Shown piece after piece: positions 43,865 to 54,280 of a stretch of DNA of 64,000 nucleotides. The stretch's first letter is position 1, and the number at the start of each line of letters is the position of its first letter. This DNA is from Arachis hypogaea. Its lineage: Eukaryota; Streptophyta; Magnoliopsida; Fabales; Fabaceae. The stretch covers positions 146,140,699 through 146,204,698 of the forward strand of contig NC_092050.1 of assembly GCF_003086295.3 (NCBI RefSeq). Reading direction: 5' to 3'. The notes under the pieces are model-generated. The model was not told the origin of the DNA, did not search any database, and saw only the letters and a list, made by a program, of their open reading frames with translations. A program made the position numbers and the translations under genes.

Positions 43865-44410
43865 GTGGAGGAGCAGCCGCACCTAGGCAGGTTATGGAAG
43901 ATGACGCTCGTGGCGGCTATGTGGATAGGGGGGCCGGTTGAGGAAGGGACGACTGAAGAGGGCCACGGTCCTATGGCGGAGGGCAGATTAAATTCCGTTA
44001 TGGCTTTGAAGCTTGATGCGGCAGCTGGATGCAGGACACAAATCGGAACCTGTGCTGGGTTGGGGGCTGGTCGAGGGGACAGTCTGGAACTCAGTGGAGG
44101 TGGTGGGGCTGCTGGACGTGCTGTGGAAGGTGGTGAAGATGTTGGACCAGGGCAGGTTGGCCGTGATCAAGAGGATGGGAGCAGTGAATCTCAGTGCTTT
44201 GAGGACCAAAGATTGGAAAAAAAGTTGACCTGGGATCTGGCTATAGAATCAGGTGCGATGTTGTTCAATGAGGAAGATGACATCATGGTAATCCTCCAGG
44301 CACAGAATGAAGAAATAGCTCGGAAGAGAAAAGTGGCGAAACAAAAGGCAAAGATGAGGCGTTGCAGACCCAAATCTACAAAACAGGTGTGTAATATTAG
44401 TTCTAAATGA
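43865..44410 (+). pseudogene. C-terminal part of LINE ORF1
   Basis: This open frame is Gly/Glu-rich and ends in a basic tail (REMARKS: QKAKMRRCRPKSTKQ near the end). Its C-terminal region (DLAIESGAMLFNEEDD) is typical of the segment before ORF2 in plant L1-type LINEs. The stop codon TGA (44408-44410) overlaps the ORF2 ATG at 44407 as ATGA. The N-terminal RNA-binding part is absent or beyond recognition, so I treat it as a fragment. Confidence 0.55.
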
Positions 44411-44448
44411 CTCTCAGTTCTTGGAATGTAAGGGGGTTGTAGGGTGAC

Positions 44449-45855
44449 TGATAAATCACTATTTTATGGTTTATCTTGTGCTCAATTGAGTGGATTTAAC
44501 AACTCTTTACCCACTTATTCATACTATTTGCATGGTTTTACATTTTCCTTCCTGATTTTGTGCTATGATTGAAAACATGTTTTCTTTGGTCTTAATTTGA
44601 TAATATTAATCCTCTCTTATTACCATTAGATGTCATGATATGTGTGTTAAGTGATTTTAGAGCTTATAGGACAAGAATGGCTCAGAGGATGGAAAGGAAG
44701 CATGCAAAAGTGGAAGGAATACAAGAAGTTGGAGAAATTGCTAAGCTGTCCAGCTTGACCTCTTCGCACTCAAATGGCTATAACTTTAGCTATAGAGGTC
44801 CAAATGACGCGGTTCCAGTTGGGTTGGAAAGCTAACGTCCGGGGCTTCGATTTGATATATAATATGTCGTAGTTGCTCTGACGCTAGGTGACGCGGTCAC
44901 GTGATCCACGCGGACGCGTCGCAGTAGCGAAAAACCAGTGTGGCAGATTTCATCTCTAGCAATTTCTGGGCTGTTTTCGACCCAGTTTGCGGCCCAGAAA
45001 ACACAGATTAGAGGCTATAAAGTGGGAAAATGCATCCATACATGAAGAAGCTTTCACATTCACAATTTTAGGATTAGATGTAGTTTTTAGAGAAAGAGGT
45101 TCTCTCCTCTCTCTTAGGATTTAGTTTTAGGATTTAGAATTATTTCTTCTTCATCACAGGTTCAATGTTCCTTTTATTTATTTTATCAATTTAGTTTATA
45201 AACTCTTTATGTTTAGATTGATTTTTCTTTACTTAATGCAATTTGAGGTATTTCAGATTTATGATTACTCTCTTTTATTTATAATATAAATAATTTGGAT
45301 TTTTCCCTTTTGGCTTTGGTTGAGTCATTGGAGACTCTTGAGTTATCAAACTCATTGTTAATTGAAAATTGGAATTCTTCAAGAATTAAATTAAGTTCCA
45401 CTAACTCTAGCCTTTCCCAAGGATAGACTAGGACTTGAGGAATCAGAATTAATTCATCCACTTAACTTACCTTCATAGTTAGAGGTTAACAAAGTGGGAG
45501 AAAAATCCAATTCTCATTATAATTGATAAGGATAACCAGGATAGGACTTTCAGTTTTCATACCTTGCCAAGAGTCTATTTTATAGTTATTTATTTTATTC
45601 TTATTATCATTCAACATACTGCTTCCTTACTTTCAAAACCCCAATTTACAAACTCAACCAATAATAAGAACATACTTCCCTGCAATTCCTTGAGAAGACG
45701 ACTCGAGGTTTAAATACCCGGTTATCAATTTTAAAGGGGTTTGTTACTTGTGACAACCAAAACGTTTGTAAGAAATGTTGATTGTTTGGTTTAGTAACTA
45801 TACTTGCAACGAGAGTTTACTATAACTTCTAAACCATCAATCTTGCGTCTCTTCA
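44449..45855 (+). repeat. 5' LTR of element A
   Basis: 1,407 bp, nearly identical to 52333-53742. It contains a GC-rich patch (about 44880-44935) with CACGCGGACGCGTC-type palindromic phrases that recur in the element's interior. Confidence 0.92.
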
Positions 45856-45858
45856 AAA

Positions 45859-45876
45859 TGGCACCGTTGCCGGGGA
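45859..45876 (+). other. Primer-binding site of element A
   Basis: TGGCACCGTTGCCGGGGA begins three bases after the 5' LTR end. Sites of this type are usual for plant Ty3/gypsy (Athila-like) elements. Confidence 0.7.
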
Positions 45877-46369
45877 ATTGCAAACGTGTGCCTTATTATT
45901 GGTTATTGTAAATATTTACTTTTTGCTTGTTTATTTGTTTTTATTTTTGCTTTTTCATAAATTAAGAGGTTATTGGTTTTTATTTAGTTATAAATTTTTT
46001 TTTCAAAATTTGTTCTTCGTGTTCATCTTGACCTTCAAGTTGTTCTTAGTTGTTTTCTTCGTTTTGATCTAAAAATTTTAAGTTTAGTGTCATTTTATTG
46101 TTTTTCTCTTTCATCATTAAATTAAAAAAAATTCAAATTTTTATTTTAAAATTTTTATCTTATCTTATCTTAGTTTTAAATTTCAAAATTCAAATCTTTT
46201 TCAAAATCTTATCTTATCTTATTTCAAAAATCAAATTTCAAATTTTAAAATATTTAAATTTTAAAATTCAAAATTCAAAATTCAATTTTCAAAATTTCAA
46301 ATTTCAAATTTCAATAACCTTTTGATTTAAATTTGTTTTTATTTTTGCTTTTAATTTTTATTTGTTACT
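45877..46369. other. AT-rich leader of element A
   Basis: About 490 bp between the PBS and the first large open frame is dominated by TTTTA- and CAAATTTCAAA-type simple sequence, especially 46130-46320. It has no coding content. Confidence 0.55.
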
Positions 46370-47938
46370 ATGAACTCTCACCCCTTTGGCTATGAGTCTG
46401 GTTACAATTATGTTGCAGGAAAAGGAAATTACAATGAGAACAGGCATCAAGGTTGGAACAATCAAAGATGGGAGGAGCCACAAGGATTTGATCAACCCTC
46501 ATGGCAACAACCACCTCCAAAGGACTATCAACAACCACCACCATATGCCTATAAACCCTCTCCTCAACATGACTTTGGACCACCATACTCACAAGCCCCT
46601 TTTCACCATTCACCTTCATATGACCCTAACCCACATCCACCATACCAACCACCCTATGAACCAAATGAACCATACATAGATCCACCCCAACCTCCATTGG
46701 ATAACAATACACTCATCTCTAATATCATTGGTCTCACCTCTACACTCCAAAATCTTATATCCCGCATGAACCAACCCTCTATCTCCAATATTCAATCCTC
46801 AAGCTCTAGTGTACTTCCTTTTCAACCACATAATGATCTTTTCATCCCATCACTACCCTCCATGGAAGAGCACCCACATCCATCAATCCAAGAGCAAGAT
46901 GATCCCAATTATGCTATTGATATGGAACAGGAAAGAAGGAATCATCTTCGCGAATCCATACTTCATAAGGAGCTAGAGGAGGCCCTACGGGTAAAGGTAG
47001 GAGAGACCCTTGAAGATGAAGGAGTAGTTGAAAGGAGTTGTCATGGAAAGAAAATCATCGAGGATGAGTACGATTTTATACTTAAACAACTGGACAAAGC
47101 AACAATTATTAAAAAGGAAGACGTGGTTGCAGACTTAAGAGATGCTGTACCTCCATTGGAAAGTCCAGTCACAGAACCTCCTTCCAAGACGGTTGCATTT
47201 GATGTTGAGGAGGGTGTACAACCTCCAAGGCATATCATAGTTGAAGACTTGGAAGAGGTTGGTCAAGAGATGGAGATTAAAGAAGAAGAAGCACAACCTC
47301 CCATGCCCTTGGTAAACAATGAAGAAGAGATTGAATTGGAAGAAAGCTACCAAGAGGAAGAGGTTGATATTGAAGAAACTTGCAAAGAGGTGGAAGTTGT
47401 CAGAGAAGAGCACAAGGGAGTGGAGCCTGCAAATTTGTTAGAAATACTTCCCCTTAAGTTGCCATCATCCTTCACAACATTCAAGTGGGTAAAATTCATA
47501 TCCCTTAACTTTCTAATTCCACTTGAATATGGGCTACTGGAGACGGATGGTCAACTTAGAGCTCTTTGTGGTATTAAGAGGAAGATGGTCAGTGGTAAGA
47601 ATTGTCCTGCAAGGTTCATTATGGTTGGAAGCTTTAAGTTTAAATGCAAGGGTTGGTGTAAACCTCAACTGAATGGGTCTAGGAAGTTGTTTGGAAGCTT
47701 CAGTGAGAATTCTACAGCTGAACCACCCGGCTGGAATCATAATGATCAACAAAAAGACGGGTGCAAAAGCAAGGTTTGGGACCCCGGAATTCAGTCCAGC
47801 AATCAACACTCTTGGGGCCTTGTCACTTGCTTTAACTTACTTGAAAGCTTTCTGTGCCTAGTTTGGGATCCCGGAGGCCATTGGAATCACAAACATTGGT
47901 GGAGATTCCTGGATGAGTTCAAGCACAAGCCACCATAA
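46370..47938 (+). CDS. Proline-rich protein of LTR element A, no recognised domain
   Basis: An open frame of 522 codons starts at ATG 46370 (MNSHPFGYESGYNY). Residues 30-110 are rich in Pro, Gln, Tyr and His (PPPKDYQQPPPYAY-type repeats). A region of amphipathic, Leu/Ser-rich sequence (LISNIIGLTSTLQNLISRM, about 119-137) may form a coiled coil. Residues about 180-365 are strongly acidic and Glu-rich. The C-terminal 140 residues hold Trp/Cys/His-rich phrases (GWCKPQLNGSRK, HWWRFLDEFKHKPP). I see no gag, nucleocapsid CCHC, protease, RT or integrase motif. It occupies the position of gag. Similar proteins occur in peanut non-autonomous elements as I recall, but their function is unknown to me. 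Confidence 0.6.
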   Translation: MNSHPFGYESGYNYVAGKGNYNENRHQGWNNQRWEEPQGFDQPSWQQPPPKDYQQPPPYAYKPSPQHDFGPPYSQAPFHHSPSYDPNPHPPYQPPYEPNEPYIDPPQPPLDNNTLISNIIGLTSTLQNLISRMNQPSISNIQSSSSSVLPFQPHNDLFIPSLPSMEEHPHPSIQEQDDPNYAIDMEQERRNHLRESILHKELEEALRVKVGETLEDEGVVERSCHGKKIIEDEYDFILKQLDKATIIKKEDVVADLRDAVPPLESPVTEPPSKTVAFDVEEGVQPPRHIIVEDLEEVGQEMEIKEEEAQPPMPLVNNEEEIELEESYQEEEVDIEETCKEVEVVREEHKGVEPANLLEILPLKLPSSFTTFKWVKFISLNFLIPLEYGLLETDGQLRALCGIKRKMVSGKNCPARFIMVGSFKFKCKGWCKPQLNGSRKLFGSFSENSTAEPPGWNHNDQQKDGCKSKVWDPGIQSSNQHSWGLVTCFNLLESFLCLVWDPGGHWNHKHWWRFLDEFKHKPP

Positions 47939-48139
47939 CAGGGAGCTCACCAAATGTCCAACTTAAGGACTTTAACTAAAAGTGCTAGGTGGGAGACAAC
48001 CCACCACGGTATGATCGTTCCTTTTCAATTTTAATTTTAATTTTATTTTGTTTTGTTTGTTTTTGAGTTTTATTTTATTTTATTTCATTGAACCTGGAAT
48101 TTCTCATAACATCCATATCATTTTGCATCCTTCAGAAAA

Positions 48140-48600
48140 AAAAGAGAAGCACGCACGCGACGCGACAGTGTCGCTGACGCGTCCGCGCCATGTGGGAAAA
48201 ATGGCTCCCACGTGACCGCGTCACCCACGCGGCCGCGTGACCTGGAAATCGACGTAAGAAAGGGTGCACGATCAAAAGTTGTGCGAGAGTGGTGCTGGAC
48301 TGGTGCTGATCGCACATGCCTTACCACGCGGTCGCATGGCTCACGCCTCCGCGTCATATCCCCATAATAGCCACTCATGCGATCGCGTCGATCACGCGAC
48401 CGCGTCACCCAAAAATTTGGCAAAAAGAGTTTCGAACAGAGAGTTGTGCGAACGCGAGGCTGCACTCACGCCAATCGTACAAATCAGGCCACGCGATCGC
48501 GTGACCCACGCGATCGCGTGACCCACGCATCCGCGTCGCCTAACCTTATTGCACACCACGCGACCGCATCGCCAGCGTCGCACAACCTATCTAGATTAGT
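48140..48600. repeat. GC-rich island of CGCGATCGCG palindromes
   Basis: Within an AT-rich element, this segment is packed with CACGCGATCGCGTGACC-like phrases and near variants (GCGGCCGCGT, GCGGTCGCAT). Two of the perfect form stand almost in tandem near 48490-48530. CpG density is far above the surroundings. The same phrases occur in the LTRs and in the solo LTR at about 50050-50165. Open frames here are by-products of the high GC content. Confidence 0.75.
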
Positions 48601-49294
48601 GCCAATTTTCTTATCTTTCTTTCTCTAATCCTAATTTTTCTATCTTTTCTTATTCTTTCTTCGTCCTTTTCTTACTTTCTTCTTCTTCATCCCTCTTCAC
48701 TTCCATTTCATTTAATTTATTTGGACACTTTCATTCATTGCATTATTTTCATTGGTGTTAGAAATTTATTTGGGTCATTATTTTTTATATTTTTGTGGAT
48801 TATTCAAAATTTGTTTGACAATTATATATTACTTTTTAAAGGGTTGCTTGCATGTTCAATTTAATACTTTCAATAGCTTATTTACCATGCATGCTCTGTA
48901 TTTGTGAAAAAGTTCATATGGCATTATGCATTTTTCTAGATTATTCCATTCTACTATTCTGATGCCTGTTTTTCACGACTTTCCTTTTTATATTTTATTA
49001 ATTTAATATAATTATTCTTACAAGCAGGTTGTTAGTATAAAAGACTTGGTAATTTAAATTGGACATTAAATGCTTCATCTATGCTACTCATGCTTTTGCC
49101 TGCATGCCAATAAACATCTTGCATTTAATTGTCTTCATATGCACTGCTATATTCCCGTTTATGATTTTTCACATGTAGTCATGACCATGTGTCAACATCA
49201 TTTATCTTTTAATGTGCATTACTTACTACCTCTCCTATTCTCTTCCTTGCTCTATCCCTTTGAATTTAAGTTACTTTCTTCTTCCCTTTTTGGG

Positions 49295-49468
49295 ATGGCC
49301 ACCAAGAAGGGTAAAGAGAAAGCTGCTCCCAAAACACCGGCAAGGAAAGGAACAAAAAGAGCCCCAGCTGAGGAACCACAACCCCCATCCACCTGCACAT
49401 CTCAGCATGCACCGAGGACGGTGCAATCTTTAAGTGTGGGGAGGTCGATACTGATTTCCATGGGTTAG
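49295..49468 (+). CDS. Short basic open frame in element A
   Basis: From ATG 49295 the frame reads MATKKGKEKAAPKTPARKG and stops after 57 residues. A Lys/Ala/Pro-rich start of this kind commonly opens longer proteins in related plant LTR elements (compare MAPKARETSRKRKGKE in element B). This may be the truncated beginning of such a protein. The extended frame upstream to 49070 has no support. Translation is uncertain. Confidence 0.3.
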   Translation: MATKKGKEKAAPKTPARKGTKRAPAEEPQPPSTCTSQHAPRTVQSLSVGRSILISMG

Positions 49469-49751
49469 TTACCTTCTTTTCAACACCAATATTTTCTTTG
49501 TTAATTGCTGCATTTGCATATTTAATTGCATATTTGTTTGATTTTTTTTTTGCATTTTTTACCACTTGGTTGAAGTAATATTTTTTTTTCAAGAAATTTT
49601 TATAGTATCTCACTAATTTAAATTGAAATTTTTTTTTCAGAAGTTGTATTTGGAACATGAATTATAGCTAAAGAACACACAACCTGTGAGATTTGAGCTT
49701 ATTTATATGGTTACATTATTTAACCATAAATATTTTATTCCTGTGTGTTTC

Positions 49752-51156
49752 TGATAAACCCATATTTCATGAGTTATTTTGTGCTTACTTTGAGTGATTT
49801 ATTCAATCCTTCACTCACTTATTCATATTAATTGCATGGTTTTACTTTCCCTTCCTTATTATGTGATGTATGTGAAAAACATGTTTCCTAAGCTTTAATA
49901 TTAATTATTTTAATTACCTTTATTTCCATTCGATGCCGTGATTAGTGTGTTGAGTAGTTTCAGATTTTCTAAGGCAGAATGACTTAAAGGATGAAAAAGG
50001 AAACATACAAAAATGGAAGGAAAGCACAAAACGGAGCTTCTGAAGAAACTGGCATCCACGCGATCGCATGGACGAAGCGATCGCGTGCCAAGCGCGAATC
50101 AGCAGCGATGCGGCCGCATGACTGACGCGACCGCGTGACCCACGCGGACGCGTGACAGAGGCCACGCACCAGAAATTGCAGAAAACGCTCATAGCGAATT
50201 CTGAAGCCCTTTTTGGCCCAAATCCAAGTCCAGAAGGCATAGACCAGAGGTTATGAAGTGGGGGAATGCATCCATTCAGAGAGAGCTCGCCAATTTTCAC
50301 TTTTCCATGATTTAGATTTAGTTTGAGAGAGGTTCTCTCCTCTCTCTCTTAGGATTAGGATTTAGGATTTAGGACTTCTCTTAGTTTGTAAGAGTGACTC
50401 TCGATCCAGGTTTAATATTTACTTTAACGCTTTTATTCGTACCTATAAATGTTGCCAACTTGACTTATGAACCCTTTCCATGTTATGATTTGAATTAATG
50501 ATTATTTGAGGTATTTCAGTTATTGATTGCTTTCTCTTTAATTTGTGTTGCCATTGTTTCCAATCTGAAGATATTCTATTCCAGCAATTTTACTTTTTCC
50601 CCTTTTGGTCTTGGTTAAGAAATTAGTAACTCAACATCATCAAACTCAACATAACTGATAATCGTTATCTTGCTAATTGAACTGAACTTCAATAATCCCA
50701 ACTTTTTCTTCGGAAATAAATAGGATTAGAAGGTCAAACTAATTAGTCCCTTGACTTTCCTTTACTTTAGTAAAGGTTAACTAAGTGGAATTTAGATTCA
50801 AATTTCATTATTGTTGAGAGAGATAACTAAGTTGGACTTCCAATTTCTCTTACCTTGCCAAAAGTTGCTTTACAGTATTCATTTATTTTAATTTCCATTT
50901 AATTTACTTGTCATCACTTGCTTCTCACCTTCTAAACCACGATTGTAACCCTTATAGCCAATAATAAGAACATACTTCCTTGCAGTTCCTTGAGAAGACG
51001 ACCCGAGGTTTGAATACTCGGTTAACAATTTTTAAAGGGGTTTGTTACTTGTGACACCCAAAATGTTTGCACGAAGGTATTTTTGTTGGTTTAGAGACTA
51101 TATCTACAACGCGACTGTTTTTATGAACTTCTTTACTGGCAAAAATCCTAACGTCA
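49752..51156 (+). mobile_element. Solo LTR nested in element A
   Basis: A 1,405-bp sequence starts TGATAAACC and ends ACGTCA. It is clearly related to the LTRs of element A along its length (shared GAGAAGACGA, AAAGGGGTTTGTTACTTGTGAC) but much more diverged than they are from each other. Exact pentamers GTTTC flank it (49747-49751 and 51157-51161). No internal sequence follows, so it is the product of LTR-LTR recombination after insertion of a sister family. Confidence 0.88.
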
Positions 51157-51605
51157 GTTTCCTTCTCTATGATTGTAATCTATATTTTGTTCCAATCTAT
51201 ATGTCCATTATTTAGTGTATTTACATGCTTGCATATGATTGAGGCCATTGTTTGATTTTAGCTCACTTATCCCAAATAAGCCTACCCTTTAAATCACCCT
51301 TGTCAGCCACTTTGAGCCTTTTAATCCCCATTTTGTTTTGTATTTTACCACATCACTAGCCTTAAGCAGAAAAACAATTAAATATCCCAATTGAATCTTT
51401 GGTTAGCTTAAGATAGGGATTGTGCAACAATTAAGTGTGGGGAAACTGTGGGAATTTGGGTTAATAAGGGAATGTATCATGTTTCTAATTTTGAATATTG
51501 GAAAATTTGGGTACCTACTCAGGTAAAATAGAAAATTAAAAATTTCATATGCATTGATATGTTATTTTAGTTTTTATGTCTCTATAAAAAAAAGAAAAAA
51601 AAAGA

Positions 51606-51655
<50 letters not shown>

Positions 51656-52332
51656 AATAAATAAATAAGGGGATAAAATTACCCCAATGTTAAGTTAATA
51701 AAAGATCAATGCATATGTGATAAAATTAAAGAAAAATTGATACATGAGTATCTAATGCAAAAGTGAAGACTATGGGTAGCTAGGCATGATTCTAGAGTTA
51801 TATAGAGTATATGTATATTAGGTGAAAGCTTAGGTTAATTAAAGATTCAATTTATAGCTCACTTAGCCATATATATACCCTTACCCTTACCTTAGCCCCA
51901 TTACAACCTTGAAAAGACCTCATGATGTTTGCATTGGTACATTAAATATTTGTTGATTGGTTAGATGAAGAACAAAGTTTAGAAAGCATGATTAGATAAG
52001 AGTAGAGTGAATTACCCTATACACTTGAGTGATTAGAGTGCATATACACTACCAGTAAGGGTTCAATGCTTGATTCTATGTTTCCTGCTTTCATGAGCTA
52101 TCTTCTTACAAGTTTACTTGTCTTTTATTGTATGATTTGAATTAGTGAAATCTGATTTATGTTTGTCTTGAAGAGCTTATTTACTTTTAACCAAGTAGGT
52201 AGAAACATTTTGCATGTAGTAGCATTCATACAGATAGGTTGCATTTCATACATTCTATCATTCCTCTTCACTTCTTTATAGCTTCTCTTAAGCTTAGCAT
52301 GAGGACATGCTAATGTTTAAGTGTGGAGAGGT
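51157..52332. other. Non-coding 3' interior of element A with a (TA)n microsatellite
   Basis: About 1.2 kb lies between the solo LTR and the 3' LTR. A dinucleotide (TA)n run of about 21 units lies at 51608-51651. AAGTGTGGGGA near 51434 and AAGTGTGGAGAGG at 52320-52332 are polypurine-like; the latter directly precedes the 3' LTR. No protein is recognisable. Confidence 0.6.
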
Positions 52333-53742
52333 TGATAAACCACTATTTTATGGTTTATCTTGTGCTCAATTGAGTTGATTTTATCAACTCTTTACCCACT
52401 TATTCATACTATTTGCATGGTTTTACATTTTCCTTCCTGATTTTGTGCTATGATTGAAAACATGTTTTCTTTGGTCTTAATTTGCTAATATTAATCCTCT
52501 CTTATTACCATTAGATGCCTTGATATGTGTGTTAAGTGATTTCAGAGCTTATAGGAAAGGAATGGCTCAGAGGATGGAAAGGAAGCATGCAAAAGTGGAA
52601 GGAATACAAGAAGTTGGAGAAATTGCTAAGCTGTCCAGCTTGACCTCTTCGCACTCAAACTGCTATAACTTTAGCTACAGAGGTTCAAATGGCGCAGTTC
52701 CAATTGCGTTAGAAAGTTAACGTCCGGAGCTTCGATTTGATATATAATATGCCATAGTTGCCCTGACGCTAGGCAACGCAGTCGCGTGATCCACGCGGAC
52801 GCGTTGCAGTGACAAAAAACCAGCGTGGCAGATTTCATCTCCAGCGATTTCTGGGCTGTTTTCGACCCAGTTTGCGGCCCATAAAACACAGATTAGAGGC
52901 TATAAAGTGGGGAAATGCATCCATATATGAAGAAGCTTTCACATTCACAATTTTAGGATTAGATGTAGTTTTTAGAGAGAAAGGTTCTCTCCTCTCTCTT
53001 AGGATTTAGTTTTAGGATTTAGAATTATTTCTTCTTCATCACAGGTTCAATGTTCCTTTTATTTATTTTATCAATTTAGTTTATAAACTCTTTATGTTTA
53101 GATTGATTTTTCTTTACTTAATGCAATTTGAGGTATTTCAGATTTATGATTACTCTCTTTTATTTATAATATAAATAATTTGGATTTTTCCCTTTTGGCT
53201 TTGGTTGAGTCATTGGAGACTCTTGAGTTATCAAACTCATTGTTAATTGAAAATTGGAATTCTTCAAGAATTAAATTAAGTTCCACTAACTCTAGCCTTT
53301 CCCAAGGATAGACTAGGACTTGAGGAATCAGAATTAATTCATCCACTTAACTTACCTTCATAGTTAGAGGTTAACAAAGTGGGAGAAAAATCCAATTCTC
53401 ATTATAATTGATAAGGATAACCAGGATAGGACTTTCAGTTTTCATACCTTGCCAAGAGTCTATTTTATAGTTATTTATTTTATTCTTATTATCATTCAAC
53501 ATACTGCTTCCTTACTTTCAAAACCCCAATTTACAAACTCATAACCAATAATAAGAACATACTTCCCTGCAATTCCTTGAGAAGACGACTCGAGGTTTAA
53601 ATACCCGGTTATCAATTTTAAAGGGGTTTGTTACTTGTGACAACCAAAACGTTTGTAAGAAAGGTTGATTGTTTGGTTTAGTAACTATACTTGCAACGAG
53701 AGTTTACTATAACTTCTAAACCATCAATCTTCCGTCTCTTCA
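52333..53742 (+). repeat. 3' LTR of element A
   Basis: 1,410 bp, nearly identical to 44449-45855, followed by the target duplication GTGAC. Confidence 0.92.
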
Positions 53743-53747
53743 GTGAC

Positions 53748-54280
53748 GGAAGGATGAGAATGGTGAAGGAATTAAAAATTAAACATAACTTGAGTATGGT
53801 AGGTTTGATTGAGACAAAGAGACAAGTGGTGACGAGTCTTGACGTTGGAAGGATTTGGGGGTCTGTTGGGGCAGGCTGGGAATTTGTAGGATCGGATGGT
53901 GCATCCGGTGGTCTTTTGCTGATGTGGGATGAAATTTTTTTTAAAATGAATAATTGCTATAAGGGGGGCAAGATGGTTATGTGTTGAAGGTGTCTTGCTA
54001 AATAATAGCTTCCACTGTGCTGTTTTCTTAGTCTATGGTGCGCATAGTAGGAAAGAGAAGAGTCATGTGTGGGAGGAGTTGAGTTATATGGCAGGGTTGT
54101 GTCAGGTCCCATGCTGTTTTATGGGAGACTTCAATGAGATAGTCAATGTGGAGGAACGGAAAGGTGCCGTGAGTTTACCACCGTCTGCAGAAGAATTCAA
54201 GAGTTGGGTTCAAGACATGCACTTAGTGGATCTTCCGCTTACCGATTGCAAATTTACATGGTTTCGGGGTCGGTCATTGG
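53748..54280 (+). pseudogene. LINE ORF2 endonuclease domain (interrupted)
   Basis: ORF2 begins at 44407 with MTLSSWNVRGL and is then cut by element A. It continues here with MVGLIETKRQ (the conserved catalytic Glu region), WEFVGSDGASGGLLLMWD, and, in a shifted frame, CFMGDFNEIVNVEERKG (the conserved GDFN motif) and CKFTWFRG. An apurinic-type endonuclease nicks the DNA target in LINE retrotransposition. A TAG just before the element A junction and later frame changes show the copy was already dead or has decayed since. The end is the insertion site of element B. Confidence 0.82.

Larger units (their letters stand above)
44449..53742 (+). mobile_element. LTR retrotransposon A (non-autonomous), 9.29 kb with nested solo LTR
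   Basis: Long LTRs at 44449-45855 and 52333-53742 match at about 98% by eye. Both start TGATAAA and end CTCTTCA. Exact target duplications GTGAC lie at 44444-44448 and 53743-53747. A PBS and a polypurine tract (AAGTGTGGAGAGG just before 52333) are in place. The interior encodes a proline-rich protein and no gag, protease, reverse transcriptase or integrase that I can recognise, so it must have been mobilised in trans. LTR similarity implies a recent insertion. Confidence 0.92.
43848..54280 (+). mobile_element. LINE split by LTR element A and ended by LTR element B
   Basis: LINE sequence is present at about 43848-44448 (end of ORF1 and first codons of ORF2) and resumes at 53748-54280 (endonuclease region). 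Removing element A with one copy of its target duplication makes the ORF2 start and the downstream endonuclease region continuous in one frame. At 54280 the LINE is cut again by element B, whose far side lies outside the window. The 5' boundary is approximate. Confidence 0.82.

Noticed and set aside
48264..48628. Overlapping open frames in the GC-rich island
   Set aside because: High GC content removes stop codons on both strands; frames overlap in all directions and encode Arg/Ala/His-rich nonsense.
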